Origin: a virus
Reading direction: 5' to 3' (one strand)
DNA length: 28,185 nucleotides
Virus record (IMG/VR): IMGVR_UViG_3300006793_000201
Span: 1-28,185 of that record
The notes under the pieces: model-generated
Seen by the model: the letters and a program-made list of their open reading frames with translations, nothing else
Database searches by the model: none
Told to the model about the DNA's origin: nothing
Translations under genes and position numbers: made by a program
Shown: in pieces, positions 14,855-21,747 of the stretch
Layout of the letters: each line of letters opens with the position of its first letter
How positions within the stretch are numbered: position 1 is the stretch's first letter

Positions 14855-15133
14855 TTACTTTTTCTTTCTCTTTAGAGACTTTACACGGCGCGGCTTCCCT
14901 GCTGGCTGACCTATACGCTTCTTTTGTGATATCCTACTACGTTTTTCGGCAGCAGTCATCTCTTTGGATGTTTTGGGGGTTTTAGAAGAGACTCTTTTAG
15001 AGGGGCGACAATATGGAGTACCCCGTTTTTCACCTTTGCTACGGCCACACGCCTTCCCCGTGCGGACATCCTTCCAGTCCTCTTTGAACCACCGCTTGAG
15101 ACTAGCTCCAGCTTTTGTTTTTCTAACCGCCAT
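14855..15133 (-). CDS. Small Lys/Arg-rich phage protein (DUF5872-like)
   Basis: A 92-residue, strongly basic protein. SLKRWFKEDWKDVRTGKACG and then RSKGEKRGTPYCRPSKRVSS form a conserved core I recall as DUF5872-type ('W..W.DvRTGk.CGRskg..rgtPyCRPs'). Two cysteines (near residues 29 and 42) could bind metal or form a disulphide. The C-terminus is a Lys/Arg tail ending KRKKK. No membrane segment. It is one of three consecutive small basic proteins (14855-15857) among head genes. They may bind DNA or RNA, or coat packaged DNA; no function is established to my knowledge. Confidence 0.72.
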   Translation of the reverse strand: MAVRKTKAGASLKRWFKEDWKDVRTGKACGRSKGEKRGTPYCRPSKRVSSKTPKTSKEMTAAEKRSRISQKKRIGQPAGKPRRVKSLKRKKK

Positions 15134-15143
15134 ATTCGACCCA

Positions 15144-15329
15144 TTAATACATAGATGTTGGCTTGTCTCTCATAACGGCACCGCCGCCGCGCATTTTCTT
15201 CGCTTTAGATTTGTTTCCCCAATTTTTTGCGCCAACTTTACGGCACTTTGCAATGGCGCCGCTTGCATACGCGCTAGGAAACACGCGGTAACGCGCTTTT
15301 ACTTTTTTATAACAAGCATCTTTTGGCAT
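15144..15329 (-). CDS. Tiny basic protein with GG-V C-terminal segment
   Basis: The likely start is the ATG at 15329 (MPKDACYKKVKARYRV, 61 residues). Upstream in-frame starts at 15365 and 15389 would overlap the previous gene, whereas GGGGAG with the TAA stop of that gene sits seven bases before this ATG. The protein reads as YRVFPSAYASGAIAKCRKVG then AKNWGNKSKAKKMRGGGAVM and ends TSMY. The 'YkkvK.rYrvfPSAYAsGa.akCRkvGa.nWg' core recurs in marine phages, where it often stands as a short separate protein. The MRGGGAV segment resembles the Gly-Gly core of the tagged proteins near the terminase gene. Function unknown; a nucleic-acid-binding role is possible from charge. Confidence 0.72.
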   Translation of the reverse strand: MPKDACYKKVKARYRVFPSAYASGAIAKCRKVGAKNWGNKSKAKKMRGGGAVMRDKPTSMY

Positions 15330-15333
15330 CTTC

Positions 15334-15576
15334 TTACTCCCCGGCTTGCTGATTTGCTGGGACATCTGCGAGCGTGAAATTGGCAACACTTTTCTCCGAA
15401 ATAAATTTTTCCCATATGGGTCTAATCATTTGATAATTTGCATCAACCTTCGCATGCGTTTCCGCCAAGTCAACCTTCATATCAACAATGCTAATCCCAA
15501 CCCAGCCAATAAATGGCACTGACAATGCTGTGAAAAAGCCTATTACAGCTATTAATATTTTAACTAGCACTTCCAT
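15334..15576 (-). CDS. Small single-pass membrane protein
   Basis: An 80-residue protein with one hydrophobic N-terminal segment (residues 4-32, VKILIAVIGFFTALSVPFIGWV...) followed by a charged helical tail (DMKVDLAETHAKVDANYQMI). No lipobox and no obvious cleavage site, so it is probably an inner-membrane anchored protein with a short coiled-coil domain. Its start overlaps the upstream basic protein gene by 13 bases and its stop is four bases before the next start. A role in lysis timing, superinfection exclusion or membrane anchoring is possible; the family is not recognised. Membrane genes inside a head module also occur at 20877-22558. Confidence 0.65.
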   Translation of the reverse strand: MEVLVKILIAVIGFFTALSVPFIGWVGISIVDMKVDLAETHAKVDANYQMIRPIWEKFISEKSVANFTLADVPANQQAGE

Positions 15577-15857
15577 CTCCGCCTCGCTTGTCTCAGACGG
15601 CTGTTAGGATTTTTGGCCGCCTTCGGAAACTTCTTCATTTGACCAGCGCTACGAGCGCAGAATGATTTGCGGCGCTTTGCAGCAGCCGAACCTTTTTTAA
15701 CCTTACCCGTTACGGCGGTCTTTAACTTTGAGCCAGGATTTGCTTTGCGATAAGCTGCAACGCCCTTCTTTGTCATACCCGCGCCAGCTTTGGTCTTGCG
15801 GTAATTACCGCCCTTACCAGTGGTCTTGCGAATGGGCTTTTCTTTTTTGCGTGCCAT
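15564..15857 (-). CDS. Small basic phage protein (DUF6321-like)
   Basis: A 97-residue protein, about one third Lys/Arg. It has KAGAGMTKKGVAAYRKANPG, SKLKTAVTGKVKKGSAAAKR and RKSFCARSAGQMKKFPKAAK, ending NSRLRQARRRWKC. I recall this conserved string, 'GvaaYRkanPGSkLktAVTgk.k.gs.aakRRKsFCARs.Gqmk', as DUF6321. Known members are small phage proteins without assigned function. The start overlaps the stop of the upstream structural gene by one base. Its high charge and head-gene context are compatible with binding packaged DNA, but nothing in the sequence proves this. Confidence 0.78.
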   Translation of the reverse strand: MARKKEKPIRKTTGKGGNYRKTKAGAGMTKKGVAAYRKANPGSKLKTAVTGKVKKGSAAAKRRKSFCARSAGQMKKFPKAAKNPNSRLRQARRRWKC

Positions 15858-16606
15858 TATACACCTACCTCATTCTTAATGTACACGATATCAAAGCTTG
15901 CGGAAACCTGTAGGTTCGCGTTTGAGCTACTGGCAATAGCTCTCATTTCAATATCAGTTTTTTCTGGGATAGACTTAGGAATTAGGTAATCAACAACATT
16001 TTGACTCAAAACAACAGTATGTTTGTCTTGTGTTCTGAATACGCCGCCAGGCTCTCTCGTGACAAGCTTTGTGATGCCGAACTTATTGTTTTGCTCAGTG
16101 TAACAAGTTGTATTGTTTTGGAACATATACGCGGTATAACCAGCGGGTACAGTCCATATAGCCATTAAACTTTGATTCTCGCCCAAAGTTATGCGTGCGT
16201 ATGTAGTGGAGGCGTTAGTAATGTTGATGGTACCTGAAGGCTCTTGTGAGCCAGCAATAAACGCTCTGTTTACACGCAAGAAGAAACTATTTGTCTCTGC
16301 TGTTCCTGAACCATCAAGCGTCACCGTTTCAGACAGCTCATTATAATCTGCATCAAGGCCTTGAATGGTTACTTGCACATCTTCATCATTAGCGCCATCT
16401 GTGCTAGTCGCTGTCATCTTTACAGCAGAAGATGGGTAGGCATATATACCGCCCACATCCCAAATGGTTTCCTCTACGTTCTGAACAAGAGAATTAAAAC
16501 CAAACTTATGAAGGTTGTAATGTAAAGTAATTTGCCCACGAGACACCTGTAACTCAAATGGTTCAGATGTACCAACCTGGGTTATAGAGCGTATCTCGTG
16601 GGGCAT
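15857..16606 (-). CDS. Virion structural protein, possible head fibre/decoration
   Basis: A 249-residue, beta-rich protein beginning MPHEIRSITQVGTSEPFELQ. It is Thr/Asn/Ser-rich with alternating hydrophobic strands, for example VQVTIQGLDADYNELSETVT and INITNASTTYARITLGENQS. SETVTLDGSGTAET and FLRVNRAF are typical of phage head-associated beta-sandwich proteins. C-terminal residues include KSIPEKTDIEMRAIASSSN. No enzyme motif. AGGAGA lies six bases before the ATG. Neighbours are two tiny structural-looking genes downstream of the major capsid gene, so decoration or head fibre is the best inference; I cannot name a family. Confidence 0.72.
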   Translation of the reverse strand: MPHEIRSITQVGTSEPFELQVSRGQITLHYNLHKFGFNSLVQNVEETIWDVGGIYAYPSSAVKMTATSTDGANDEDVQVTIQGLDADYNELSETVTLDGSGTAETNSFFLRVNRAFIAGSQEPSGTINITNASTTYARITLGENQSLMAIWTVPAGYTAYMFQNNTTCYTEQNNKFGITKLVTREPGGVFRTQDKHTVVLSQNVVDYLIPKSIPEKTDIEMRAIASSSNANLQVSASFDIVYIKNEVGV

Positions 16607-16615
16607 AACAGTCTC

Positions 16616-16897
16616 CTATGACAGGAAGATTGTTAGTTTGTTGTTTGTGCCTGACAAAGCTGCTACAAAACATCCTTCCGTGGCAATAATGCCATCATCA
16701 GGAATATTCATAACATGGTTCCCAATGCCAAAGCTTTGCTGAAGCAAAACCTCACCAGAAGCTGAACCATTTTTTATAGTCAATGCACCCGCAGCAGCGG
16801 CATATATAACGACCTGACGGACACGAGAACGTGCGGCGCCGACTACAGCGGCGGTATCGCCTTGGTCGAAATTAAAGGCTTTTACTGGACCAGCCAT
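16616..16897 (-). CDS. Small beta-rich head-associated protein
   Basis: A 93-residue protein (MAGPVKAFNFDQGDTAAVVG). Strands VRQVVIYAAAAGALTIKNGS and EVLLQQSFGIGNHVMNIP suggest a compact beta-sandwich like small decoration or spike-base proteins. It ends NNKLTIFLS. One Cys. A good ribosome site (AGGAGG) lies six bases before the ATG. It is part of the run of three structural genes after the capsid terminator. Function inferred from place and fold only. Confidence 0.7.
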   Translation of the reverse strand: MAGPVKAFNFDQGDTAAVVGAARSRVRQVVIYAAAAGALTIKNGSASGEVLLQQSFGIGNHVMNIPDDGIIATEGCFVAALSGTNNKLTIFLS

Positions 16898-16909
16898 AAT
16901 AGCCTCCTA

Positions 16910-17140
16910 TTAAGCAGCGGCGGTTGCGCCTGTGTCTACGCGAATCCAGTTAGAACCGTCAGAAAACACAATGTTGCCTGTACCGTTTGTTGCTGTCTCA
17001 GAAGCTTTCAACGCATTTGATACATAATAAATGTACCCTTCGTTGTCTGCTGAGGCAGTAGGTAGGTCTGCAAAAAGGATTGGGTTTGCCCAGAAAGCAG
17101 TGTTTGACTTAACTGGACCTGAAAAAGTTGTGCGAGCCAT
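16910..17140 (-). CDS. Small structural protein following the capsid gene
   Basis: A 76-residue protein. The N-terminal MARTTFSGPVKSNTAF is a start I have seen in many small marine phage virion proteins ('MARTTFSGPVrS..gf'). The C-terminal part, FADLPTASADNEGYIYYVSN and NIVFSDGSNWIRVDTGA, resembles the short beta domain of phage fibres and decoration proteins ('g...yvsDg......sdG..W.rvdtga'). AGGAGA sits six bases before the ATG, and a stable hairpin (17166-17184) lies in the leader. It is the first gene after the capsid terminator, so it may be the start of a separate transcript. Confidence 0.72.
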   Translation of the reverse strand: MARTTFSGPVKSNTAFWANPILFADLPTASADNEGYIYYVSNALKASETATNGTGNIVFSDGSNWIRVDTGATAAA

Positions 17141-17165
17141 GATTATCTCCTGTCGTGGCTAGTGT

Positions 17166-17184
17166 CAGCCGCACCATGCGACTG
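17166..17184 (-). other. Stable hairpin in the leader of the small structural gene
   Basis: On the minus-strand RNA, CAGUCGCA and UGCGGCUG form an 8-bp stem around a UGG loop. One pair is G-U on this strand; on the plus strand it would be a C-A mismatch, so the stem is better on the transcribed strand. It lies between the capsid terminator and the ribosome site of the gene starting at 17140. It could shape transcript ends or translation; no known family. Confidence 0.45.
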
Positions 17185-17204
17185 TCAGGGATAGCTAAGT
17201 ATAT

Positions 17205-17235
17205 AATAAAAAAGGGCGGCTGTGAAGCCGCCCTT
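17205..17235 (-). terminator. Intrinsic terminator after the major capsid gene
   Basis: The minus strand carries a perfect 10-bp GC-rich stem, AAGGGCGGCT / AGCCGCCCTT (17212-17221 with 17226-17235), with a 4-base loop. It is followed directly by TTTTTT and more T-rich sequence. This is a textbook rho-independent terminator for transcription running leftward. It lies 34 bases after the stop of the major capsid gene. It would raise the ratio of capsid and head transcripts over the downstream tail genes. Confidence 0.88.
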
Positions 17236-17268
17236 ACGTCCCAAGTACGAAAACAAGGGAGGGGTTCT

Positions 17269-18177
17269 TTAGGCGCCCGGTGAACCGAACACTGCGCGTG
17301 GGTCAGAATAACCGAAGCTATAACGCTCACGAGCTTTAAACCGCATGTTACCTGAGTCGAAGTCAGCTTCCATGCCTGTGGTCATTGGAGTACGCTCAAA
17401 GTGCTTGAAGCCGTTTGGAGCGTCTGTCTTGATGAAGAACGCATCTGGGTCTGTCAAGAAGTGGTTAACAGTGTAACCCTCTGGCAGCATACCCATGTTG
17501 CGAATGGCGTTCACATCGTTGTCGGCGGTACCTACACGCAGTGTAGATTCCAGCAGACGGTCAGCAACAAACTGAAGCTGTGGTGGAACGATAAGCTTGG
17601 TACCGCGCAGGGCGATAATCAAGTTACGCTCGTCAACGAAAGTTGAGATGTCAATCAGAGCATTCTCAAGTGAAGTTTCGTTGAGGTCAGCAGCAGTTGA
17701 TGGCTCGTTGCGGAATGTGCCACCACCAGCAAGCGGGTGGTCAGTTGCACAAAGCTCTTTGCCATCGCCACCAGCGAAGCTGCTGTCAAACGCATTGTTC
17801 AGCGTTGCGGCAGCTTTAACTTGCTTGGTGTGTGCCATTGAACGTGCCAGTGCGCGTGTGTAACGTGCACCAAGACGGTCATACAGGTTATCTTCCATTG
17901 CTTCTTCAGTCAGCGCGAATGCCAATGAGATAGTCTCATGGCTGTAACGTGCTGTGTATGCTTCTGAAGCGCTGTCGAAAGATACGCCTGCACCTTCTTG
18001 TTTGGTTTGGGCGTTTCCAAAACCTACGAGCATTACTTCCTCTTCAAACGCACGGTCTGATGATTCGGTGTCGTAAATTTCAGCGTGTTCCGCGTCATAG
18101 CGGTCATATTCCATGCCGAACAGGGCGTTCAGGCCTGGCTCTAGTTCTTTAACTAGCTGTGCTCTTGAAATAGCCAT
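17269..18177 (-). CDS. Major capsid protein (Mu gpT-like head subunit)
   Basis: A 302-residue protein that starts MAISRAQLVKELEPGLNALF. It contains EYDRYDAEHAEIYDTESSDR, then EVMLVGFGNAQTKQEG and ETISLAFALTEEAMEDNLYD, and later DHPLAGGGTFRNEPSTAADL and GTKLIVPPQLQFVADRLL. The later part ends NMRFKARERYSFGYSDPR. This order is that of Mu-like major head subunit (gpT) capsid proteins with the HK97 fold: N-arm, E-loop-like 'f.s..e.y', P-domain helices, 'l.vpp.l...a..ll', 'r....y.fg..dpr'. It lies between a decoration-like gene and an intrinsic terminator. The length fits unprocessed subunits. No protease gene is seen in the window; a separate scaffold gene (19247-20167) is present. Confidence 0.88.
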   Translation of the reverse strand: MAISRAQLVKELEPGLNALFGMEYDRYDAEHAEIYDTESSDRAFEEEVMLVGFGNAQTKQEGAGVSFDSASEAYTARYSHETISLAFALTEEAMEDNLYDRLGARYTRALARSMAHTKQVKAAATLNNAFDSSFAGGDGKELCATDHPLAGGGTFRNEPSTAADLNETSLENALIDISTFVDERNLIIALRGTKLIVPPQLQFVADRLLESTLRVGTADNDVNAIRNMGMLPEGYTVNHFLTDPDAFFIKTDAPNGFKHFERTPMTTGMEADFDSGNMRFKARERYSFGYSDPRAVFGSPGA

Positions 18178-18189
18178 TATCTAGTCCCC

Positions 18190-18771
18190 TTATGCCAAGC
18201 CAACTGTGCCAGCAGACAGCAAATGATTATTGATAACAACCATGACGTTTGTGTTAGCTGAGCCAGTGTCACTGTTCTCTGGGTCTTGCGAAATATCAAT
18301 CGCTTTCAGAGGCAGTGTTGCAGTGGTCGCACCAGTTGAAACACCAATTTCAGTGCGTGAAAGCCCTGAATTTGTGTCGCCTGTGCCAACAACAATGTCA
18401 AAGTTACCGAACAGGTCTGTTACTGGCATTGCAGCGTCAGCCTGGATTTCATAAACTACGTCTGGTGCGTCAATTACGAATGCTTCAATGTCAGAAGCAG
18501 CAATTGAGCCAGGGTAGAAGTTTGAAAAAGTTTCCTTTTTCGTGGTTGGGTCAGTGTAACGACAGCCGTTGAACACACCCAGAGCAGCATCGGTTTCGCC
18601 TGCGGCTTTAACCCCAATTGTTCCGGCAGTCAGTGTTTCCACTAGGTCGCCTTGGAAAATTGCAGTTGTAGCGCCAGAAGCGATACGATAGCGGTTCTGT
18701 TGGTTCATAAAGGCTGAGCCGTTCATCATCCGCGCTGGGCGCAGACCAAAGGCAGCATCTTTATTTGCCAT
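18190..18771 (-). CDS. Head decoration/stabilisation-like protein
   Basis: A 193-residue protein beginning MANKDAAFGLRPARMMNGSA. Core strings include YRIASGATTAIFQGDLV, GVFNGCRYTDPTTKKETFSN, FYPGS and YEIQADAAMPVTDLFGNFD, all familiar from marine podoviral head proteins that lie directly before the major capsid gene. Beta-rich, no enzyme motif. ATG preceded by AGGAG. The gap to the capsid gene is only 12 bases, so the two are co-expressed. Function as cement or decoration is inferred from position; the family is conserved but, as far as I know, not experimentally assigned in this group. Confidence 0.75.
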   Translation of the reverse strand: MANKDAAFGLRPARMMNGSAFMNQQNRYRIASGATTAIFQGDLVETLTAGTIGVKAAGETDAALGVFNGCRYTDPTTKKETFSNFYPGSIAASDIEAFVIDAPDVVYEIQADAAMPVTDLFGNFDIVVGTGDTNSGLSRTEIGVSTGATTATLPLKAIDISQDPENSDTGSANTNVMVVINNHLLSAGTVGLA

Positions 18772-18791
18772 TTTGAACTCTCCTTACGAGT

Positions 18792-19247
18792 TTATTTTTG
18801 GCCTCTTGAGCCAAAAGTTACTTGACTTGAACGCTGCGGATTTAGCTTGGGCATGGCCGCATTGGACTCACGCATCCAGTCTCTATCTACAGCTTCCATT
18901 TGATTTTCTGTGACACTACGGTAATGTGCATCACGCTGTTCCACAATCTCTTCAGGTATTCTGGCAAGAACCAAACCACCTACGCCGATTACGCCAGCGT
19001 TCTTTCCTTCATCAATGACAGGTGCATCAAAATCAGGGTAATCTTCCGCCCGTACAAGCTCCCAACCTTCACGGCGGCGCTTATGGACGTTGTTGCGGTC
19101 ATCGTATTCCATTACGGACTCACGAATCCAGCGGTGTTTAAAGCCCACAGGGGCCTCTGGTGCTTCAAGGGTTGATGGTGGGCGCCAAGCATCTACTCTC
19201 GCTGTTTTTTCACGGGTTTGCGAATCCCGGCTTGTGCGGTCTACCAT
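18792..19247 (-). CDS. Conserved head-module protein, function unknown
   Basis: A 151-residue, highly charged protein (MVDRTSRDSQTREKTARVDA). It has DAWRPPSTLEAPEAP, then FKHRWIRESVMEYDDRNNVH with KRRREGWELVRAEDYPDFDA, followed by a short hydrophobic strand (IGVGGLVLARIPEEIVEQR) and a C-terminal helix. The string 'W...P..L..P..p.G...RWvR........D..Nv..r.reGWe.V' is common in phage genomes right after the scaffold gene. Its start overlaps the scaffold stop by one base with AAGGAG in front. Probably a capsid-assembly factor; no activity can be assigned. Confidence 0.72.
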   Translation of the reverse strand: MVDRTSRDSQTREKTARVDAWRPPSTLEAPEAPVGFKHRWIRESVMEYDDRNNVHKRRREGWELVRAEDYPDFDAPVIDEGKNAGVIGVGGLVLARIPEEIVEQRDAHYRSVTENQMEAVDRDWMRESNAAMPKLNPQRSSQVTFGSRGQK

Positions 19248-20167
19248 TATGAACTCCTTGAGTCTAGTTTAGCGACTTCTCTTGCATACCGCTCAAGAGG
19301 AATATTCATCTTCTTGGCGAAAGCCACTTGTCCTGGGGATAATTCCACCGTCTTTTTCCGCCCTGATTTTACAGACCGTCCAGAGGACGCAGGCGCAACA
19401 GCTTGGGCGTTTTGCCGCTGCGACTGAAACTTGTGAGGAAACTCTTTACGCATACGCTTATCAATTTCCGCATAATAATCATCACTGGTTGGGTCAAAGC
19501 CCTCGGCCCCAACAAGAGTATCGTGAATGGCCTTTGCACCACTTGTCATCACCATATCCTTGTTAAACCAGCTATCATTCTTTTCCATCCAGCTAACCAG
19601 CTTCTGGTCCAACGGTTGAGCTTGCGCCCTCTGTGGAGCCGCTTGCTGTGCCTGTTGAACTGGCTGCTCTGTAACTTGCTCTTGACGGGTCTTTTGAACC
19701 CGCACACGCTCTCTTTCAATAGCTAAGCGAGCAAGAAGGTCCTGAGCCTCCATCTCTTTGTCGATGTCGCCAATATCACGAGCTTCTTTTAGAAGTCTTT
19801 TGGCCTGTTCATGCTGAGATTCTACACGGGTGCCATATTCGTTAATATAACCCTGCTGCTGCTGGGATAACTGCTGTTTAATATGCTCATTTTCTTGAGC
19901 CATTTGCTGAGCGTATTGATAGGCGGCTTGCGCTTCTTCAATAGCCTGCTTTCGCTTTGCAGTTAATTGGTTAATGCGCTTCTGCACATTACCGCTGTAG
20001 TTTTCCAAATCATCATCAGAGGCGCCATCGTCTGATGCCCCTGAGTCATTAGAAACATCTAACAATTGTTCGGGTTTATCTTCTGACTTTGCAGAGGACA
20101 AATCATCCGATTCATCAACATCAAATGTTAGAGTTTCTTCTGCTTCTTGCATTTCTTCAATACTCAT
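19247..20167 (-). CDS. Scaffold protein
   Basis: A 306-residue acidic protein. Residues 1-60 are Asp/Ser/Glu-rich and disordered. Residues 60-175 are a long coiled coil (KRINQLTAKRKQAIEEAQAA, EHIKQQLSQQQQGY, RVRVQKTRQEQV) with Gln-rich runs. Residues 175-250 contain SWMEKNDSWFNKDMVMTSGA and SDDYYAEIDKRMRKEFPHKF, a C-terminal module seen in many podoviral scaffolds. The last 50 residues are basic (SGRSVKSGRKKTVELSPGQV), suited to binding the capsid shell. Composition, length and place between co-chaperonin and capsid genes all agree. No protease motif, so it may leave by exit and not by cleavage. Confidence 0.85.
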   Translation of the reverse strand: MSIEEMQEAEETLTFDVDESDDLSSAKSEDKPEQLLDVSNDSGASDDGASDDDLENYSGNVQKRINQLTAKRKQAIEEAQAAYQYAQQMAQENEHIKQQLSQQQQGYINEYGTRVESQHEQAKRLLKEARDIGDIDKEMEAQDLLARLAIERERVRVQKTRQEQVTEQPVQQAQQAAPQRAQAQPLDQKLVSWMEKNDSWFNKDMVMTSGAKAIHDTLVGAEGFDPTSDDYYAEIDKRMRKEFPHKFQSQRQNAQAVAPASSGRSVKSGRKKTVELSPGQVAFAKKMNIPLERYAREVAKLDSRSS

Positions 20168-20185
20168 AATATGCCTCCAATATAT

Positions 20186-20671
20186 TTATACATATGAGAT
20201 ATCTGATGGGTCAAGTATAGTGGCGATAATGTTATCGTCATTTATGAGCCTTACCTCAAGACCGTCCACTTTGAACCTATTTCCAGCATATCTGCCCATA
20301 AGTACCCATGATTTTTCACCACACCACTCGCCTGAAGGAAACTTATCCTTGTCTTTGTATGCGTCTGGGCCCACTTTAACGACATACGCAGCAACAGTAG
20401 CAAATGCTTCTCTGTCACGAGTTGCATCAGGAATGTAGATTCCGCCCTTCGTCTTTGCTGGTGGGTAATATGGGATTACAAGAAGTCGATAGCCCACTGG
20501 CTGTGGCAACCTCTCTAAAGCAGAGCCGTCCATTTCAGATGGGTTCTGTGTGTTTTTGTTCTCTTCGTCTTGTGGAAGAGCTTTTTCTACCGCCTTTGGG
20601 ATTTGCGTCTGCGGCGCGTCAGACTTCATATTTGCCGTAACCCTATCAGGTACGAATAGTTTCTTAGCCAT
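20186..20671 (-). CDS. Phage GroES-like co-chaperonin
   Basis: 161 residues from the ATG at 20671. An in-frame GTG at 20683 is possible but sits right on top of the AAAGG site. Residues 1-50 are a disordered extension (VTANMKSDAPQTQIPKAVEK). Residues 55-157 match the Cpn10 fold: LPQPVGYRLLVIPYYPPAKT, the mobile-loop position KGGIYIPDATRDRE, TVAAYVVKVGPDAY, GRYAGNRFKVDGLEVRLIND and DNIIATI. Phage GroES homologues replace host GroES on GroEL to fold large capsid subunits, as gp31 does in T4. The start overlaps the upstream small gene by 8 bases. Placed just before the scaffold and capsid genes, it most likely serves capsid folding. Confidence 0.88.
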   Translation of the reverse strand: MAKKLFVPDRVTANMKSDAPQTQIPKAVEKALPQDEENKNTQNPSEMDGSALERLPQPVGYRLLVIPYYPPAKTKGGIYIPDATRDREAFATVAAYVVKVGPDAYKDKDKFPSGEWCGEKSWVLMGRYAGNRFKVDGLEVRLINDDNIIATILDPSDISYV

Positions 20672-20858
20672 CTTCAATGACACCTTTCATCGCGGCCCTA
20701 ATTTCATCTTCACAATAAGTCAGACCGCGTATTTGACCCACTATAAAGCGGTAGTTTTCCATATTCTCTACCGCACCATTCGACAGCATAGTTGCATAGT
20801 CATCCTTCTGCTGTCGGATGTTCTTTAACAAATGTTCGGAAAGTGCTATTACGTCCAT
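20664..20858 (-). CDS. Small helical phage protein, function unknown
   Basis: A 64-residue protein, MDVIALSEHLLKNIRQQKDD. Two predicted helices are joined by SNGAVENMENYRFIVG, followed by QIRGLTYCEDEIRAAMKGV. The 'l....g...n.e.Yr.lvGqi.GL.y....I' pattern recurs in marine phages between portal and scaffold genes. Strong ribosome site GGAGGGGTC directly before the ATG. Overlaps the co-chaperonin gene by 8 bases. The fold may be a head-assembly adaptor; no activity known. Confidence 0.7.
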   Translation of the reverse strand: MDVIALSEHLLKNIRQQKDDYATMLSNGAVENMENYRFIVGQIRGLTYCEDEIRAAMKGVIEDG

Positions 20859-20876
20859 GACCCCTCCAGGCGCGGA

Positions 20877-21272
20877 TTACTTCGTAAGTTTTTTATACTT
20901 TTCAAAAGACCGCATACCCCCTAGCCCTAACATTCCTAATAATATAGTCATTAAGCTGTCCATATCAAAGGCAGGGTAAGAAACTGCATCATATCCAAGA
21001 TACGCGGCAATCACATCGGCTGACGGAAATAAAATAAAATGCGCGAATAATGCAACGCCACAGGTCCAGCCAATAAACGGCCTCCAGCCAGCTACAAAGA
21101 TGTTTCGGTGTTTTGCCTCTTCAGCGTTAATAGCCATTTGGCCTTTTGCCAGCTCTTGAGCATGTTTTTCTGCCATAGTGGCGATTTCATGCGCCAACTT
21201 GTTCTTTTGGTCTTTGTCCTCGACAAATTTACCAATTATTTCAGTGGCTGGGCCTATCAAAGCTTGTAGCAT
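20877..21272 (-). CDS. Holin-like membrane protein (GTA_holin_3TM type)
   Basis: A 131-residue protein. Residues 1-55 are a charged amphipathic region (KFVEDKDQKNKLAHEIATMA). Residues 57-90 (AGWRPFIGWTCGVALFAHFI) form one or two membrane segments, and residues 104-125 (SLMTILLGMLGLGG) form another. The AGWRPFIGW string followed by LLGMLGLGGMRSFEKYKK is the signature of the 3TM holin family first seen in gene transfer agents. The role would be making membrane lesions for lysis. No endolysin is visible in the window, so the lytic enzyme must lie elsewhere. The gene stands in a run of five small membrane or membrane-linked genes (20877-22558). Confidence 0.82.
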   Translation of the reverse strand: MLQALIGPATEIIGKFVEDKDQKNKLAHEIATMAEKHAQELAKGQMAINAEEAKHRNIFVAGWRPFIGWTCGVALFAHFILFPSADVIAAYLGYDAVSYPAFDMDSLMTILLGMLGLGGMRSFEKYKKLTK

Positions 21273-21281
21273 GTGAACCTC

Positions 21282-21722
21282 CTACCCTTTTAAGTACATA
21301 GCAAATAAATATACAGCAAGTAAACCTATTATGGCTACAAGAGCTATGAAAGATATTTCTATAGCCTGTTTTATTTGGCGCCGCCTCTCTTCTCGCATGG
21401 CTAACCTTTCTTTTCTTATCTGAGCTTGTATCTTGAGAACGTCCTGCCAGGCATTAAGACCGTAAGTTGCAATCAGAAAGTTTCTAAGCTCATTCTCCAT
21501 GTCTTGAGCTTTTCTATTGGCAACAAATGTCTGAAGAGCCTCCTCTCCAACACTGCCGTACTTTTTCTTTTGTTCTTTGTGATTGCTTTTTATGGAGTCT
21601 ATAGCGTCCATAAACTTGCCGATGTCCCCAGCCATAGCGTAGACATCTTTGGAAATAGAAAAGCCCTTTTTAAGGGCGGAAAAGCTTGCTGTTGCTATGG
21701 CTATGGCGGATGCTGGGTCCAT
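21282..21722 (-). CDS. Membrane-anchored helical protein, function unknown
   Basis: A 146-residue protein. The N-terminal 30 residues (MDPASAIAIATASFSALKKG) are weakly hydrophobic. The middle (residues 50-115) is helical and charged, with KAQDMENELRNFLIATYGLN followed by AWQDVLKIQAQIRKERLAM. The C-terminal 30 residues (ISFIALVAIIGLLAVYLF) form a clear transmembrane helix ending at KG. This tail-anchored layout is common in marine phages and cyanophages next to holin genes. I do not know a named family. It could be a holin partner or pinholin-like regulator, or a virion-associated membrane factor. Confidence 0.7.
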   Translation of the reverse strand: MDPASAIAIATASFSALKKGFSISKDVYAMAGDIGKFMDAIDSIKSNHKEQKKKYGSVGEEALQTFVANRKAQDMENELRNFLIATYGLNAWQDVLKIQAQIRKERLAMREERRRQIKQAIEISFIALVAIIGLLAVYLFAMYLKG

Positions 21723-21747
21723 TTTCTACTCCAAACAAACCCTCCAA

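Noticed and set aside
15330-15389. Longer start for the 61-residue basic protein
   Set aside because: It would overlap the upstream membrane protein gene; GGGGAG is well placed for the ATG at 15329.
20672-20683. GTG start for the co-chaperonin
   Set aside because: The AAAGG site abuts the GTG with no spacing; the ATG at 20671 is better spaced and gives a sensible protein.
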